Positions 13,301 through 28,300 of a stretch of 64,000 bases of DNA are shown here, in pieces. The notes beneath the pieces were generated by a model, which worked only from the letters and a program-made list of their open reading frames with translations, searched no databases and had not been told where the DNA came from. Position numbers and translations under genes: made by a program. This DNA comes from Mugil cephalus (lineage: Eukaryota > Chordata > Actinopteri > Mugiliformes > Mugilidae). Position 1 is the stretch's first letter. Every line of letters begins with the position of its first letter. The DNA lies in the NCBI RefSeq assembly GCF_022458985.1, contig NC_061781.1:13233501-13297500 (forward strand), given 5' to 3'.

Positions 13301-16300
13301 GCTACCGCATCAGGACCGAGTCAGAGCAGGTGTCTCTGTACTCCCCGGAGCAGTCCTCCCTTCATGAAAGTGAGGGTCTGTTATTACCTTCTCTATATTT
13401 TCTGCAGCCCCCACTCCTCCCCCCTTTTTTTCCCCCTCTCTCTCTTCCCTCCGTCTTCTCCCAGTACACTAAAGACAATTTTGAACTACAAACTACTTCT
13501 TTACTTCTCTTTTGACAAACAAGAAAGTCCGTTTTATCCTGCTCCTTTTATACTTGATCCTTTGAGTGTCGCTGATAACAACCGACCCGTCCTCGCAGGC
13601 CATGAAAGCCTGGGTGATGTACCGCGCTACTCTGAAACATAGACTGGTAGAATGGTTATTCCCCCTGTTGTGCCATTTGTCATTAGTAAGGCCATCCAGA
13701 TAAAGGTCACGTCTGTTGTGAAACCTTTTATGATGTCTGACTGCTGTGCCTCTAACCCTTCTCTGTCCTCCCCCCTCTGCATTTCTTTCGCGTCTGTTTT
13801 TTTTTTTTTTTTTTTTTTTGCTGTCACTCTCTCTCAGGGTCAGGAGGGAATTCGTGTAGCTCGACCCAGATGAATTCTTACTCGGACAGTGGCTACCAGG
13901 ATGCCAGCAGCGGCTACCTCAGCAGCCAGAACGCGGGCAAGTCTGAGCTGAGGATGCAGCACTCCTTCCCTGGTGCTGGCACCGGCAGCCTGATGAGGAA
14001 TGCCAGGGCCGAGGGCCAAGCTTCAGTCCAGGTACTGGCAGTGGCGACATGTGCATCATATTGCGGTTGGTTGGGTACACTGCAAAAACATCATTACTAG
14101 AATATATGTTCGGTTTAAGGTTTTTTTTTTCTTCGCTTGACAAAAGTTCTTGACTCTGAACAAAATTTCTAATATTTCTTTGATACATGGATATTTTGCT
14201 TTCTTGAAATTCCCTTTTTTTTTTTGCAGTGTAATATTGTATTGTATCGCACATCTTGTCATGGTCACGGTTTTCTTGAGATTTAATTACCGCAAAAGTG
14301 CTGTTATACGTTTTTCCTGTGAAGGATTTAAGGCTTAAAGGCACAGACGGTACATAATGCGCTGAGCGCCGCAACATAATCATGCTTCATACAGCTTTGT
14401 ACACAGAGACCGCTGAGAAACCAAATGGTGCTGTCACACTATAGAGGGGGGTGGAAGGGAGAAAATAAATATGGCCCAGGGTAAAGTCATGCCCTGTAAT
14501 GTATTGGTTTATGTAATGCTGTTTTATTTAGCGTCACGTTATCGTTGCACAGGCTAGTTCATAGCGCAGGGGACAACATGTTGTATTTTTATAGGTCCTT
14601 TTACACAGGGGAACCAAATGCCACCTTTTTTTTCTTTTCTTTTTTTTGTTTACTTGCAGGTTCAAGCAGTCACAACAGCAGTTCCTGGCCGTGCAATGCG
14701 AAGGGTAAGCTCAGTGCCTTCTCGCTCTCACTCGCCAGCCTACGCCAGCAGTATGTCCCCCTCCCGCGGCTCCCTGCGTACCTCAGTTGGCAGTGCCTAC
14801 GGCTCCCCCATTGTAACGGAACCCAAACCCCTCTCCAGCATCTACTCTACCACCTTGCCCTCTGCCCAGCGCAACAGCACTACCGGAGGCGGGGGCAGCG
14901 GCTCACCCTACTCCACCCAGAAAAATTCTCCCGCCGCGCTGCGCCGCGTGGGCTCCGCGAACTCGCGGTCCGGCAACGCCAGCCGCACCACCTCGCCCTA
15001 TCAGGCCTCCGCGGGGTCATCGTCGGGCCGCATGGGCTCACCCCTGACCATGATGGACAACGTCAACCCGCCGCTGACAAAACAGCCCGGTCACTCGTCG
15101 TCTCCGGTCAGGGCCAGCATGACCGCCGTGCCCCAGCACTACAGCTCCACGCTGCCCCGCTCCGTGCTCCACAACGCCGACCCCTACGGACCCCAGAGTT
15201 ACGACATTTACGAGAGGATGACGAGACCCGACAGCCTCGCAGGTACTCCACTGCTCGCACACGCTGTTATTTTTAAGCAGGTCTGAGGCCAGCGTTGTTG
15301 AGATTGATACACCAGTGGGAGGATCACTGTTATACAGTATGTTTGAGTTACGGTATTGTTTCTATATTGATTCACACCAGTAAGGTAAATACACTAAAGC
15401 ATATGTTGCTACACAGTTTTATAATGCTCTTAAAGGCGGTGATGTGTCTTGTGCTTCCTTTCTTGGTGTGTACTTTATTCAGATTTGTTGGCTGTGCGAA
15501 TACTGGCTTTTTTCCACTTACTGTATCTGAAAGGAAACAGTGACTGTGAGGTCAGTGGTTGTCTTGGAGCGTAGCCAAATCATGGTCACTGCAAGAGGAC
15601 AGATATTCACTCAGAGCACAATAGACTGCTAATCCTAGTTGGTCTTGCCGTTAACAATAGACAGGGAAACCAAATCCACAGTTCCCCCACTGTAACTAAC
15701 ATTTGGCTTTTTAAAAGTGATCATCTGAACTGAATTACTCGTATACATCAAACAACGGCTACAGCAGCAGATGGAGAGGTTTAATTCCCGGAGAGCACTA
15801 AAGAGAGCTGCTGATAGCTTCCTACACGAGGGTGTGTCCGTATGTGGTTAGTAAGTGGAGAAGGCAGCAGAAAACATTTCCAAACGACATAACGTGTTCC
15901 TTCCAAATCCATTATTTTGATGAGTGCTTTATCAAGGCTGTGTTGTGGGCAACCAGCGAGGGGAAAATATGAGGTGGCTTTGTAACTCTCTCAGGATATT
16001 AGGATGATAATTATTTGAGAACCTGCTTGGCTCAGACTAGTCTGTGGTTCATCATTTTAAGAGAAGGCAAAAAAAAATAATTTTATGTTGTACATAATAA
16101 CGTAGCCTGGACAAACAATGACAGCCTCTATAAATATTTCCAAAATTCTTTTGTTGTTGTTCTTTTAAAGAAAAAAATGTGTCATTTAAAATTGAGCCAA
16201 AGGGTCAAATGAGCTCTTATTTATGCTTACGAGCTTAATTGACTTTTCTCTTCTTGGCTTCATGCTGCCCGGGCTTGTCCTCAGATGCCCTCATTGACGG

Positions 16301-19300
16301 CGACGTTCAAGGTGAACATTTTGTTGACATTTTTACATCGGCTCCCCATCACTCACCGCGTTTCCATCTACGGCATGCGCGTCTTTGCCTGCCATCAGTC
16401 CATTAATCATGTTACCACGAGGAAGATCACATGCTGCGGTTCACTCACTGTGCTTTTGGCCTTTTGTTGTACTCACCATGCTTGGGGTGACATGAACAAA
16501 AATATGAAAAAAAAAAACAAACAAACATGCATTTTCATATTACTCTGTTGCCGGCTATCACTGTATACATTGTATTCCTCTAGGTTTTTATTATTAGTCA
16601 CATTCCTGTTCAATCCCGCCTGACTCGATCATGTAGGTACATGTACACACTTTTCACAATGCTGTAAGATAAACAAGTTCAGCTGCAGTTTGTCAAATGT
16701 ATATTTGTGCAAACACATTTCTTCGTAACACAGAAAAATAAACGGACTTGCTTCCCTTTGAGTTGAGTCTGTGGAAGACAGTCAGGTGTCTTGTTCTTGT
16801 TGTTGGCCTGTGTTCTGACGGCGTTAACACTTCAGGTCCTGATTGTTTCTTTACTCAGTGGGATGATAAGTTTTTCAAATAGCTTTGTCCTTGTTAACTT
16901 CTTCATTCCAAGCCTTGTTGGCAAACTTCTTCAAACGTGTTTGCTACAGTCGACGCAGAACGCTATTTCACTTCCCCATTTTTACGTGCATTTCGTGGTT
17001 GTTGGAGGCGGGCGGATGGATGTCTTAAGTATTTCTTCTGAACTTGATGAGAATTTGATTCTGAAGAAGCCACGGATAAAAGGGTGTGCGGTTAGGCCGC
17101 AGTTTAATGCGTCACGTTGTTGTTTTTTTGTGGCATTGCGTAGCGGTGCTGATTGTTCGGGCCTCATCTCAAGCCTTTCTTTATTCAGTGGGATGATACG
17201 TTTTTCAGATAGTTTTGATTTAAATAACTTGTTGTTTCTGAGCCCTATTGGCATAGGACGTGACCTGTGGTTGCTGCAGTTTCCACTGAGCGATTTGAGT
17301 GTATTACTCACCCATTTTCACATGCTTCTTGCAAGTGGGTGGTTCCGGCAGTGTTCATTTTAATTTACTTTTCGTCTCTCCGCGGTTAGGGCCTACGCTT
17401 GTCAGCTGTTGTCTGACTGAACAATTGCTCAGAACTTTGTCGAAATATGTGCTGTCACGGTTGTTCGAATGAACATGACATAAACAAAGTTTTTTTTTAC
17501 GGGCTAGTTTTGCTACACATAAACGCACAAACTGCTGCTGCTGCGATGATTGAGAACAGACCCAAGGGTGTTTTGTCCTCTGTGCAGACCGAGACTCAAG
17601 CCTACTTCTCTTTCTGTCTCTCTCTTTCTGGTGGCACATCCCTCCTTCCTCGTCGTCCCTCACCTTCTTCCCCCCTTTCCCCCAGACACATCATCCGCAC
17701 TTTGCCTTTATCACAGTAATTTGTCACAAGTCTCTGATGAGCCGTAGTAGCGGCTGAATTGGTTGATCACATGATCGCGCTCAATTGCAGGCATTTGGCA
17801 AATGACATCCAACAGCCTAGACTCGATTTTATAGCCCTTCCTCATTCCCGCTACACGTTTTGAAGTTTTCTCTGCTTTATTTATTTATTTATTTTCAAAG
17901 GACCAGCGTTTAGTTTCGGCTCCTCGCCGCCGTTACGATTCCCTCCTTTCTCCATACCACCCACCTGGCTCCCCTCCCTCCCTCCCTCCCTCCCCGCCGC
18001 CTCCACTGTCACTGGCAGGAAGTCGTAGCTTCCCTCCTCTGCCGAAATATGGAAAATGAAGACAGATTGTCTCTAATAGCGTCGCTCATTATGCTTCGCG
18101 TCCATTCCGGAGCAGAGCTGAGCAGTGACGGAGCACGGGAAGATGTCACGTCTCCCCGTGTCCAGTCCCAGTTCTGGTTTTAACCATCCATTTTTCATTG
18201 TCACCTTCTCACTCACTCTCCGTTTAACGTTTAATGATTTTCGGGTTATTTGATTAGCTCAGTTTATTTAGAGAGGTTTTTTTTTTTTTTTGTGAATAAT
18301 TTTAGCTGGGGAATGCGTTCATCTGCATCCATTTAAGTGTTTGTTTCTCCGGAGCAAGCACGCGCCAAGCCGCCACCGCCCTTCATCTAGCCTCTGCCAA
18401 GTGTAATCTGTTAAAGGCACGGTGAGAGGACTGGGGGGGGGGTTAAATGACTATAACGCAGCAGGAATGTGGACCATTCATCCTCAATAGACGGCAGTAT
18501 GTTATTTCTCCCTGACAATTTGCAGATGCTTTTAGAAGTGACTGCAGCCCTTCTATCAGGGGAGCGGAATAAAGGAAGGCAGACAGATTAGTCTCCTCTA
18601 AGGTTGTTTGAATGTTGCTGCTTTCAGGAGTCGGGGGTGCTGAGAGGGGGAGATATGCATGAGGGCTCCTGTGCCTGGGAGATTCTGTCCCTCTCACTTC
18701 GTCTCAGCTGTGCCAAAAAAAAAAAGCCCCGTCGATGTGGCCAGGCTTTACAGGGGATGAGGAGTCTCTGGTGGTCCTAGACGGCCTCATTAACCCTCTT
18801 TTCATTTTCATCCTTTCTCTCCCCAGCCTCTTATGTTCCCGCCTTTCCTTATGTCTTCCCGCCACCCCTCTTCTCTCTCTCTCTCCGTATCCTCACCCCC
18901 TTCAAATCTTTGAACAAGAGAAAGAGGAGAGAGGCTGAACTGATTCCCTGCCAAGCCGCTGCTAGTGACTATTGTGTGCGCTGCCGCGGAGTGAAAGGCT
19001 TCCTGTGCTACTGAGTGCGCCACTACAGCACCCAGCGGAAGAATCATTCCCCCCCTTTTTTCTTTTTTAATTTGTACTTTGTTTTACTCCCCACCCTTCA
19101 CAACAACATGCCTCCAATTCCAGAGCGCTTGTTTACATGTAGTCCATTCGTCACTGCGACCATTCACTTCCTCATAAGATATTTTAGGTATTTAATTGAA
19201 CCCACTGGTAAGTCTTCAGCATTTATTACAGCTGCAGCGGTGTATTTAGCAATAAGCCATTAGGGAACACTAAAAGCTAAGAGACATTCACCCTGGCGTA

Positions 19301-22300
19301 TCTTAAACCCGCTAATCTTCTCCGAATGCATTGCATTAAGTGGCTTATTGCTTTTTTTAAGCACTGTTGAAACATATTTTTGAATGTCTAATTAAAATAT
19401 GCAATAATGATTTTCCAAGTGCAAACTCCTAAACTGTGTTGGAAGCAACTTGGTGGAAGATGAGGTGACATTGGCAAGGAGTAAAAATGAAGAAGCGTTT
19501 GTGGATTTTTAGTTTTTAAAGTTTAGTAATTGGACACCACTGCATACCAACATAATATTTAATTTAGAATCTAAAATTCCCCTGAAGGTTCAGTTGGAAA
19601 TGCTCTTTACTTGCATTTTAAGACCGAACAAACCAAACAAGCAGCAAAGAACTGACAACAACAGCGTCACCTGTGTCTGGCCTGGACTCGAACGCATCGC
19701 AAATAAGAAATGACTTGCAGGTGGCAGTAGTTGATGTTATTTTAGGCGGCATCGTTATTGGAAAAATATTAGAATTTGAATGTCCATATGAGGTGGAGAT
19801 CCCCAGACCCAGAGCTGCCTTCTGGGTCTACGTCGTTTGCTTATTTTCTCGAACTGATTCGCTGAGCTGAAAGCCAGGCCGAGTGGTCTCTCTCAACAAC
19901 GCACTCCGTTGCCTGGCTGGAGAGTTTGAAGTTTCCCTTCTGAGCGTTATTTTTTTTAGGGTGGAAAACTTCCTTTGACCAGCTCCTGGACGGCCCCCTT
20001 AGAGCTCAGCCTCTTTGCTTCTAAAAGCCCGACTCTACAGAGGTCAGCATCCATCTGGCCCACTATCAACTTTTAAAATCTTTACCCCAGAGTCTCTCGG
20101 CTCACAAAGAAGTCTGACCGGCTCATTTATTAATTTCCTCGGTCTCAAAAAAAAGCCGCTTAGCTGGTTCTACGTGGCAGAATCGGTGTTTCGCAGCCGT
20201 CTGAGCTCGTACGGTTGGAGAGGACCCAAGTGACGTTCGCGGGGCTCGTGAAATGTGCATTGAGCAGTTAAGTTGCCAACTGTACACCGGTCCTCTGGGC
20301 TTCACGGTTTAGTGAGAGTCACTCATGTGAGGTTTAACACAAACATACGCAACCAGGCTTATGGGTTTGTTTGACAAGAGCGGAGATAAGAGAAAAAGGC
20401 GAGTCTCTTCATATCCACCTCGTCCTCCGTGTGCTTGGAATTTTCCTTCAGCTTCGAATAAGAGCCGAGACTCTTCGTGATTTAACGGTGTAATGGTTAA
20501 ATTGACCAGTGCGTGACCATCACCGAGCCTCTCGGAACAAGTTTGTTGTTTCACAATTGCGTATTCATCCTCAAGTTTAATTTGATCAGGTTGTGATTGG
20601 CCGAGCCACGCTGTAATTGTGGCCCATTTTCAAGTATTAGTCCTTGATTATTGTGATAGAAAATCTACAACTCGTTACCCAGGGTCCTTTTTTTGAATAA
20701 TTATTTTTGTCAGTGGCTTTTTTTCAGTTATTCGAAAAGCCTCGTGGCATATTTGTGCCAGCCTTGATTTCTTTTCAGTGAAAATTGGTTCTGTTTTTAC
20801 AAGTGAAGGTGTTTTGTATGTTAATATGTGTTATTTTATAGTTGGAACGTTTTTTTACAATGTCATAGCTTTGTTATAACTTGTGTTGACGCCCCTTAAT
20901 CTTTAATAAAATAATATATTTGAATGAATTAAATTTAATCAGGATCAACTTTTAATTGCCCTGTTTTTTTTTTTGTTTTTTTTGTTTTTTTTTCACTAGT
21001 TTGATCAGACGTTAATTAAACCACGGTCTTTATAATTGGAACGTTACAGTGTCACATAGAGTTTTAGAGGAAACCGTTTAGGGCGAAGATCCATTTGGTC
21101 CTTTCCAGGGCCGACGTGTCTTTTCAAATTGACACCGAAACTAAATGTGAACGGCAAACGTCTGCATCCAAATCCTAGATTTTCTTCTTCGGGATTTGCG
21201 GAGTAACATGAGAGGTGGTTCGAAGGAGTTTGCTTGTGAGGTGACAGCATTGTTAAGATTTTTGAGATATGTCTGGAATGACCACACATAAAGATAAGAA
21301 ACAGCTGAATGTTTACTTGGGGATTTTTTTAGGAATTTTGCGGTCGGTTGTGTGAGGGAATGACAGTCTGAAGGCGCACAGGTGCTCTCTGTGTGGATGT
21401 AACCGGAGGAGCAGATACTGTTGTCAGGCTGCTGTTATTGTTTTGCATGTGGAATGAGTCACACAGGACTTGACGCACGATGCCTCAGCAGCACCTTGTT
21501 AAAGAAGTGATCTGCTGGAAGGGATTTTTTTTTTTTTTTTTCGTCCGAGATCTGTGTTTTGTTTTTGTCAATCCTGTCAGAGTAGCTTGTGGCTGATAGC
21601 AGACGCCGTTTCCCAACATCTGCTGAGGTTTATTAAGTGATTGGTTTGCAGTTTTCCTGCTGCCGTGGTCAGCCCCCATCAGTGGCTCGTTTTAGCCACT
21701 TAGCGACAGTGTTTAGCATTTCCCTCCTGGGTGAACTGAAGAAAACTTTCCGTTCCAGCTGCAGTTCCTTATGATACATATTTTCAATTTGCGTATCAGG
21801 CATTTACTCTCTAATTAGATTCACAGTAACAGTTGTTGGTTTGTTTGTTTTGTTCATCCCTCCATGACGCTCCCCGGAGTAGAGATACAGTCTACTCACT
21901 AGTTAATTGTTTGTCGGCAGTATGGCTCATTCTGCCTCCCTTTTCCCTTTGTAATTAGCGTACACATTATTGATTATTACCTTCCTGTGTATCACGCTAT
22001 GTTCATGTTTTTCTTTCTGCCATTCAGTGAAGAGGGTTCAATTCATTTCCATTTCCGCATGGGGTCACAGCGGCCGCCACCTCTGACATGTTTGACGCTG
22101 CAGATTAGCGATTTGCATTACCATGTTACCGTGACGACAATCAAAGAAGACGCGTTGTTTACTCTGATCGATCACCTCACTCATGTACATGTCAAGTGAC
22201 TTAAAGCTGACTTTCATACCATTTAAAGTAGACTTAATAACACTTATCTAACACTGTTATTTTCTAAGAATTACTTATTCTGTCGTGCGTGGTAACGCTT

Positions 22301-25300
22301 TTAATAGGGTCACAGTATTTTTGCTCATCCACTTCATATCTTCTAACCGTCTACCTCCCTCATCTACAGGCGTACGGAGCTCATATGCCAGTCAGCACAG
22401 CCAGTTAGGCCAGGACTTGAGGTCGAACTTGTCCCCGGACCGCCACATTGCACCAATCTACGAGGATCGGACGTTCCTGGGTCCACTGTACCGCAGCCCG
22501 AGCCACACCCAGCAGGGCACACTGTACCGGAGCCCCTCAGGTTTGTGCAACGTTGTTTATACGGTGGCCTCCATAGTTACGACATCCCTGCAGACCATGG
22601 CACAAGCTTCCTGAGCCGTGACGATAGACGATACGATTGGACAGAGAACCATTTGTCTATAAAAACTATTCATCTTCAGACGGTGCAGAGGAGATATCAT
22701 CTAATAGGGATGATGTTTATTTCGGTCGCCCTACCCCTTCCCATGCCGGCCTGCAGAAACGCGACACATTACAAGAGAAGTGGAGAACCCCTGCTGTGTA
22801 TAACTAACAACACACACTGTTTTTTTTTTTTGTGTGTCAGTGTTTGTAAAATCTACCAGAAATTCCATTTCTTGTTTTCCCCCGCCTTCTCTTTTCTTTG
22901 TACGGTCTCGCTCCCTTCATGTGCTCGAGCCTCGCAGGTCAAAAACGAGCAGATTTTTCACTGGTATCATTCCCTTTCAAACACATCTTTCCATCAAGCG
23001 GGTTTTCTTTTTGTTATGTTTTGCCAATGTTCTGTTTGAATTCAAATCTCTCAAAGGCTTTGCCATTTTAACCGGAGCCCCCTCCCCTCCCCGGCTCCGG
23101 GGTATTGTCTTCCTCGGGGGACAACATTTCTCTAGCCTCCTGCCCTCGAGCGCTGCGTACGTTCGCTCCGTCTTTATTGCTTTTCTGTTTTTCTTTCTCT
23201 CCTTTCTGTCCTTCGCTCTCGTCAGGCAACCAAAAAAAAAAAAAAAAGGTGAGACGTGAGTTAATAGGCAGGTTCTGATATGTCATCCCGCCACAAAGGA
23301 GTCCATTACGTTGCGTGTCGCGCCGACAATGAGAAGAAGGATGAAGGGGCCAGGGGACGGCTTGGTTACCCGCACCCACAGCCCCGTTCTCTCCTTGCTC
23401 GCCTGATGTTGGCATTCCCCTCTCATCATCTCCCCGCCTCAGACACACGTGCCTCGTTGTCGCTGACACACACTCTCCATTCAGCGTCCTCCTCCTTCGT
23501 TCATCGGAGATCTGCTTAAACCAATAAGTTCACTAATAAATGCTATTGAGCCGTTTAAGAAGCCTCACAGACGAGCTTCTGTAGCGCATGTATGTGAGCT
23601 GCTGCACACTGAGGAAAGAGAAGCGGTGGTGGAGCTGGAGGAGGGGGGGGCAGTGTGGAGTATTTTTTATTTTTTTTAAGAGCCACCTCCATTAAAAAAA
23701 AAATCTATGGCGTGCTAAAAGTTGCGGTAAAACTGCAAAGCTGCACTATGTTGTTTACAATTTGTGTCTTTGGCTCTGTGAGGTGAAATTCGGGGGGAGA
23801 TAAACATATTGCGGGGCAGAGCCGCTGCCCAACACAGAAGTGCGCTGATGCGAGAAATTGTGTTTTTGGAGTAACCCCACAAGTTGACGTCTTGGTTCCT
23901 GGTAGGAGGGAGTTTCAGCGCCGCTCGTGCCCAGTTCTGTCGGATCTGACCAGCGCAGCAGTCACGCTGCCACGAATCACGTGGCTCCCGTGAGAAGGAG
24001 GGCTAAATCCGCCCAGCCTGTTTACGCAGTTCTGTGTTTGTGACCCATTGTTTTTAAAAAACTAGGTCACAATATCACTCGGAGCACTCGAAAAGAGGGA
24101 AGATGACTGGAGCAGGACGCTCTCCGGCTGATTCGTCTTTGGCGCCGTGTGACTCGCCTGTTTTTGGAGCGCGTCATGGTTTCCCAAAAACCTCTTCTGT
24201 CGCGATTGGAAAAGTTGCTCCGAGGAAACGGTGTCGCAGAGGAACGAGGATGGCGTGAAGAAAGGATTTAAGGATCACCGACCGGGGTTGAGTCCTCCCG
24301 TCTTCTCTGAAAACCAGCGGGATCCCTCTGGCTAAACGCGATCTTGTAAAAGCAAAAGTAAGGAGCACTTTGAAGAAGAAGAGTTCTGCTCCGTGCAGCC
24401 ATGGGAGCTGTGTTTTACCTTCGCCGTTAATGGGTTCCAGGTTTGAGAATTTGCAGAGTCTGTCAGAACATCTGCGTGTGCGTATTCTCAGCTTTCTTCA
24501 AAGTTGTGTTCTCGGAGGTTAGCCAGAAAGGTGTGAAGTCGGCTAATGTTAGCTGAGGTAGCTTGGTGTCTTTTGTGCACCCGATCGTCCTAAACGTTTT
24601 CTTTTTGTCCCTCAGGTGTGGGAAGTCTACAGAGGACATCCAGCCAGCGCAGTGCCATGACCTACCAAAGAAACAACTATGCTCTTAACACAGTGGCCAC
24701 CTATGCTGACCCGTATCGCTCGGCGCAGTACCGGCCCTCCGACCCCAACTACGCCCGCCAGGCTGTCGTCATGGACGACGGCGCCACCCGCTCGCCCTCC
24801 ATAGACAGCATTCAGAAAGATCCGAGGTAAGCAGCGCACACACTCCAGCGTTTCTAAAGTACCAGATTCACCCTGTGGTTAGTGACCAGCGTAGTGTAGC
24901 ATAAACCAGTGATCCAGAGGAGCTACTTATGCTTACAAGGCATCCTTGTTCTGCTGGTTCAACACTGGCGTCCTCTTACTATTCAAACAGAGAGCCCCCC
25001 TGGGCAACCGCACGCAGCTCCAGCCATTAAGCTGGCTCAACTATGCCTGGCCACTTAACAATAGATTCTCACATTCGGTGAAGTGCTGCCTCTGCTCTTG
25101 TCGTGCAGACGTGCGCAAGCGTAGCGAGCGGATTGACACCCGCCGTAAAACCCCTGACCCTGCACTTTGGGAGCTTTGTTTACAATTTACATATGTCGCT
25201 GCAGCGCAGCCACTCGGATGCCGGCGCGCCGACGGGGACCGCCGCGACTCGGGTCCCTTCAGGAAGCGCGTTAAAGTAAAATTTTCTGTTTTGTAGCGGG

Positions 25301-28300
25301 ATTCCCGTCGAGGGAAATCCTCGGGTTTGTTTTTCAGCCGTGATTTAAAGAAGACAAATTCGCTTTGACCAGCTCGGGGACTCGCTGCGTATAATTCACA
25401 CTCTGTTGGAAAAGCATTTGTGCTTCAACTCGGGACATTAGTAATCTTATTTTGTCACATGGGTTGAGAGACGTGCGAATGCGGCCTCACTTTGAGAGTG
25501 ACGTTTTCTTAACCGCGTAGAAGAGAGAAGGCATTTACATAAGTGGCATTGTAATGCATGTACAACAGAGATTCTTTTGTTAAATGTAAGAGTGGAAAAA
25601 TGCTTCATTACCATATTTCTGGATCAGTGCAGACATCCTTCAGGCATTCTTCTCTGCTTTCCTTAAGGCGGTGCATACAAGAAAACAGTAATCCAAGTGT
25701 GGCCACAGCACTATATAGAGGTGGACGTGAATGTAATTTCCTTGATTTATCAGTTTGCTCCAAGGTCCTCAAGTAATAATACTAGAGGGCAAAGTTGCTG
25801 GTGTTATTTTTAGGGAAGCAAACCTTCCTCTGTCTTTCCTGCTCATATCTTTTCACCTCACCTGTACTTCCAGGGAGTTTGCGTGGCGCGACCCCGAGCT
25901 GATGGAGGTAATTCACATGCTACAGCACCACTTCCCCTCGGTGCAGGCCAACGCGGCTGCCTACCTGCAGCACCTGTGCTTCGGCGATAATCGAGTCAAG
26001 AGCGAGGTAGGTGTCGCACCGCCGATCCCACGCGGCGGCTTATTAGAATAAATCCGCACTTAGGTTTTCATAATTACCAAACATCATTTTTTTTTTTTTT
26101 TTTTTATGCGTCGTGGCTGCATTTACGACAATATTTAAACAACTCGAGGGAATGTGATTAGAGCATCCAACTTAATGGTTTTGTACGGACGCAAAACATA
26201 ATGAAGTGATAATACGTATAAATCTTTTTCTGACATGAACATGAATCTGCCAGAAATATAACAGAAGAAGAAGGATTTTTGTCCCAACTTCACTGAATTT
26301 ATTCATTTTTAACTCTTGTGTCCATCCTGTAAACTCAGATCAAGCTTTAAGGCGTAAGATTTTCCTGTTCAACAGATCGAACCACTCACAACAGAAAAAT
26401 GTCTTTCCATCTGTTCTGTCCGTCCGAATGTAGGTGGTGACCTGAGGCATTTATGTTTTCATTGGGTTGTGTTTCTGGTTATTACCAGAATACCAGTGTT
26501 CACATAAATGTAGCCAATCATACATGGTTTGTTTGGATTTTGTTTGTAAGGTCCACCTTTTGTTCTACTGCAAGCAAACGTCTTAAAACTGGTCAATTAA
26601 GGCGACATAATCTTCATTTATTTGGAGTACTTCAATTAGCATTGTACCAGTAACAGCTACCACTGAAAGCTCTGGTTCAGCGTTAACCTACGAGTTCAGA
26701 GTGTTTCTGTTCACTGAAACTTCACAAGAATGTTATGGCGTACTTTTAGTTTTTTGTCTGGGAGCTAATCTGCCAAATCATTGTTATTTTTTTTTATTTT
26801 TAGCACTTGCTGCAAGACTTTTATTTGGAATGGCCCTCATAACCAATATAACTGATGATTAAAGCTAAGGAAATGACATTGAAAATGGCTGTAATTTTAC
26901 TTTGTAGACACCATTGTCACCGTTTATCACTGCTCCGGGCTCAAACTTCTTAACTGCAGATTCAGATGCACAGACACAATGTCACATTCACGCTGCATGT
27001 CATAAGTCAATGAAAAACCCACAGCACACAGCGGCAGTTTAAATAAACGTCGCAGACACCCAGGCCTCCGTCGCTCCACACGTGTTTTTTTTTTTTTCTT
27101 TTCGCCTCGGATATTACAGGGCAAGCTCGCCCTTTCTCACCGTAATGCATTTTAACAAAGGACGCTAGAATTTGATTGAAAGGCACTGAAAGGGAAATAA
27201 GACATCAGATTTGAATAAAGCATTTTTTTTTTATTCCCAGATGCTACATGTCTGTATATTACAAAATAACTAATTTTATACAATGAAAAGACGGAAGGGG
27301 GGTTTGATAAAACTATTTTTTTTTCCAGAGAGCGCTTCGTTCCGTGCTCCAGTAGAAAATGTAAATTTGTTTTTCTTTTAGTCTACCATCTCCTGTGGTT
27401 AAGGCTTTTTTCACAGTCCCAGATTAGCATTACTTTTCCAAATAATTTGCTTTTGTTATGAATAAATTCCCCATGTGTAGATACTCTTGTCACATGAATA
27501 AATGCATGACTTCTCCCATAGTATGTAAGTTATACAAAAAAGTGTGCTCTGTTTGTTTCAGAATCAGTTCCCATCTGATAATAGTGTGTGATCTGATCCC
27601 CCCCCTGTCTACCAGGTGTGTCGCCTGGGAGGAATTAAACACCTCGTGGACCTACTAGACCACAAAGCCCTCGAGGTCCAGAAGAACTCTTGTGGAGCTC
27701 TGAGGAACCTCGTTTACGGCAAAGCTATGGACGACAACAAGGTTGCCGTGAGGAACGCGGGGGGCATCCCGGCGCTGCTCCGCCTGCTGAGGAAGACTGT
27801 GGACGCAGAAGTGCGGGAGCTCGTCACAGGTTAGTGAGCGAGCGGGGAGAATATGTGTGTCCATACATTATTCATACTGCTTCTTTAACCTCGCCATTAC
27901 GTTATTCCCCAGTGATGCTCCTCTGTTTCATCTGTTATGAAACGAACTCCCTATCAGGGCTGCAGCTAATCCCATAATAAACTGATGCATTCAAATTACA
28001 ATTTTGAAATGTTACCTTGAATATGCTCGTTCCAAGATATTAACATCCGCAGCCCTTTGTCTAGGGGACAAAACATGTTGTACACTGTTGGAGTTTCATT
28101 TCTTGAGATTAGAATGATGCACTATTTTTAGGATAGCAGCAAACACTTATGTCAGGCCAGCTGAAAATCCACAAAATATATGTGATCGATGTTCTCCAGT
28201 AAAATAGCTGGTCCACATTAAGTCCACACACAAGCCTTTGATCTAAAATGACACAGTAAACTTTTGCAGTTTCTAATAAAAGCCCATATTTCTCATAAAC

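Noticed and set aside
14545..15276. 243-codon + frame overlapping the largest pkp4 exon
   Set aside because: It is a frame-shifted shadow of the GC-rich pkp4 coding exon 14660-15242, whose real frame matches PKP4.
24946..25296. 116-codon + frame in a pkp4 intron
   Set aside because: No homology recognised and no splice sites that would fit the gene; likely chance in a CpG-rich patch.
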